Shown: piece after piece, positions 49,148-49,324 of the stretch | Numbering within the stretch: the stretch's first letter is position 1 | Layout: every line of letters begins with the position of its first letter | Source: Acholeplasmataceae bacterium | GTDB lineage: Bacteria; Bacillota_I; Bacilli_A; Acholeplasmatales; Acholeplasmataceae | Reading direction: 5' to 3' | Assembly: GCA_016934015.1 (NCBI GenBank) | Contig: JAFGTQ010000037.1 | Coordinates: 1-49,324 of the forward strand | Length of the DNA stretch: 49,324 nucleotides | Translations under genes and position numbers: made by a program | The notes under the pieces: model-generated | What the model saw: only the letters and a program-made list of their open reading frames with translations | The model's database searches: none | What the model was told of the DNA's origin: nothing

Positions 49148-49324
49148 CTTGTAGCCTACTTATCTCTTCTTTGCATAGATGAGTTGATTAAACATTCAAC
49201 TTCATTGCGTAAACTCATTATACGCTGATTATGAACATAACTATTTATATGGCCAATTATGTATTAAACACATAATTTGAATTCTTATTAATCAACAATT
49301 ATTTCTAGTAAATAAAAAACCTTC
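49148..49324. other. Right-edge intergenic stretch
   Basis: AT-rich 177 bp upstream of the GGDEF-HD-GYP gene. No ORF, repeat or clear promoter was recognised. Confidence 0.5.

Overview
The window comes from a low-GC, Gram-positive-type bacterium that uses the standard genetic code: Trp codons are TGG, and TGA ends genes such as the small ORF at 43217. HprK/PpaX, WhiA, YutD, CdaA, an UvrA/LigA/PcrA block and strong GGAGG ribosome sites point to Bacillota or a free-living relative of Acholeplasma/Izemoplasma. That placement is inference; no 16S or marker tree is possible here. No phage, integrase, transposase or CRISPR array was recognised.

Region 1 (1-12.6 kb) is an accessory stretch with about 70 percent coding, all genes on the minus strand: a FUSC-HAD fusion (partial), a membrane GGDEF protein, a PAF-acetylhydrolase-like enzyme with a small membrane protein, a PocR-PAS-GGDEF-HD-GYP sensor, a lipoprotein esterase whose start looks frameshifted, and an XRE/membrane-protein operon. 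One to three genes at a time are separated by related spacers. On the minus strand each spacer carries a hairpin ending in the last 12-16 nt of tRNA-Glu, then a rho-independent terminator. In several there follows a ~102-bp element bounded by inverted palindromes (AACTTAT...ATAAGTT). The series starts at the intact tRNA-Ser/tRNA-Glu pair (12613-12784) and looks like a cassette array or stacked integration scars at a tRNA 3' end. This is the most novel thing in the window.

Region 2 (12.8-30.9 kb) is a dense minus-strand core operon read from glnS: glnS, pcrA, a compact second UvrD-like helicase, ligA, uvrA, a membrane protein, hprK, lgt, ppaX, trxB, whiA, acpS, an unknown membrane protein, and tex. 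It joins DNA repair, HPr-kinase carbon control, lipoprotein maturation and redox.

Region 3 (30.9-44.2 kb) holds a membrane GGDEF protein, a plus-strand 2[4Fe-4S] ferredoxin, a 599-aa membrane-anchored protein of unknown function, the t6A/glycolysis operon (S1 protein, pgi, tsaE, tsaB, rimI, tsaD), and a cdaA-led operon. In that operon CdaA is followed not by CdaR but by a 58-aa membrane protein and a PAS/degenerate-GGDEF protein, then 5-FTHF cyclo-ligase, a fused IspDF, YutD, a NifU-like protein and DegV.

Region 4 (44.2-49.3 kb) has plus-strand hflX with an apparent leader-peptide attenuator, and a minus-strand pair of c-di-GMP proteins (PAS-GGDEF-HD-GYP and SBP-GGDEF). In all, six GGDEF-type proteins plus one diadenylate cyclase in 49 kb indicate heavy investment in cyclic-dinucleotide signalling.
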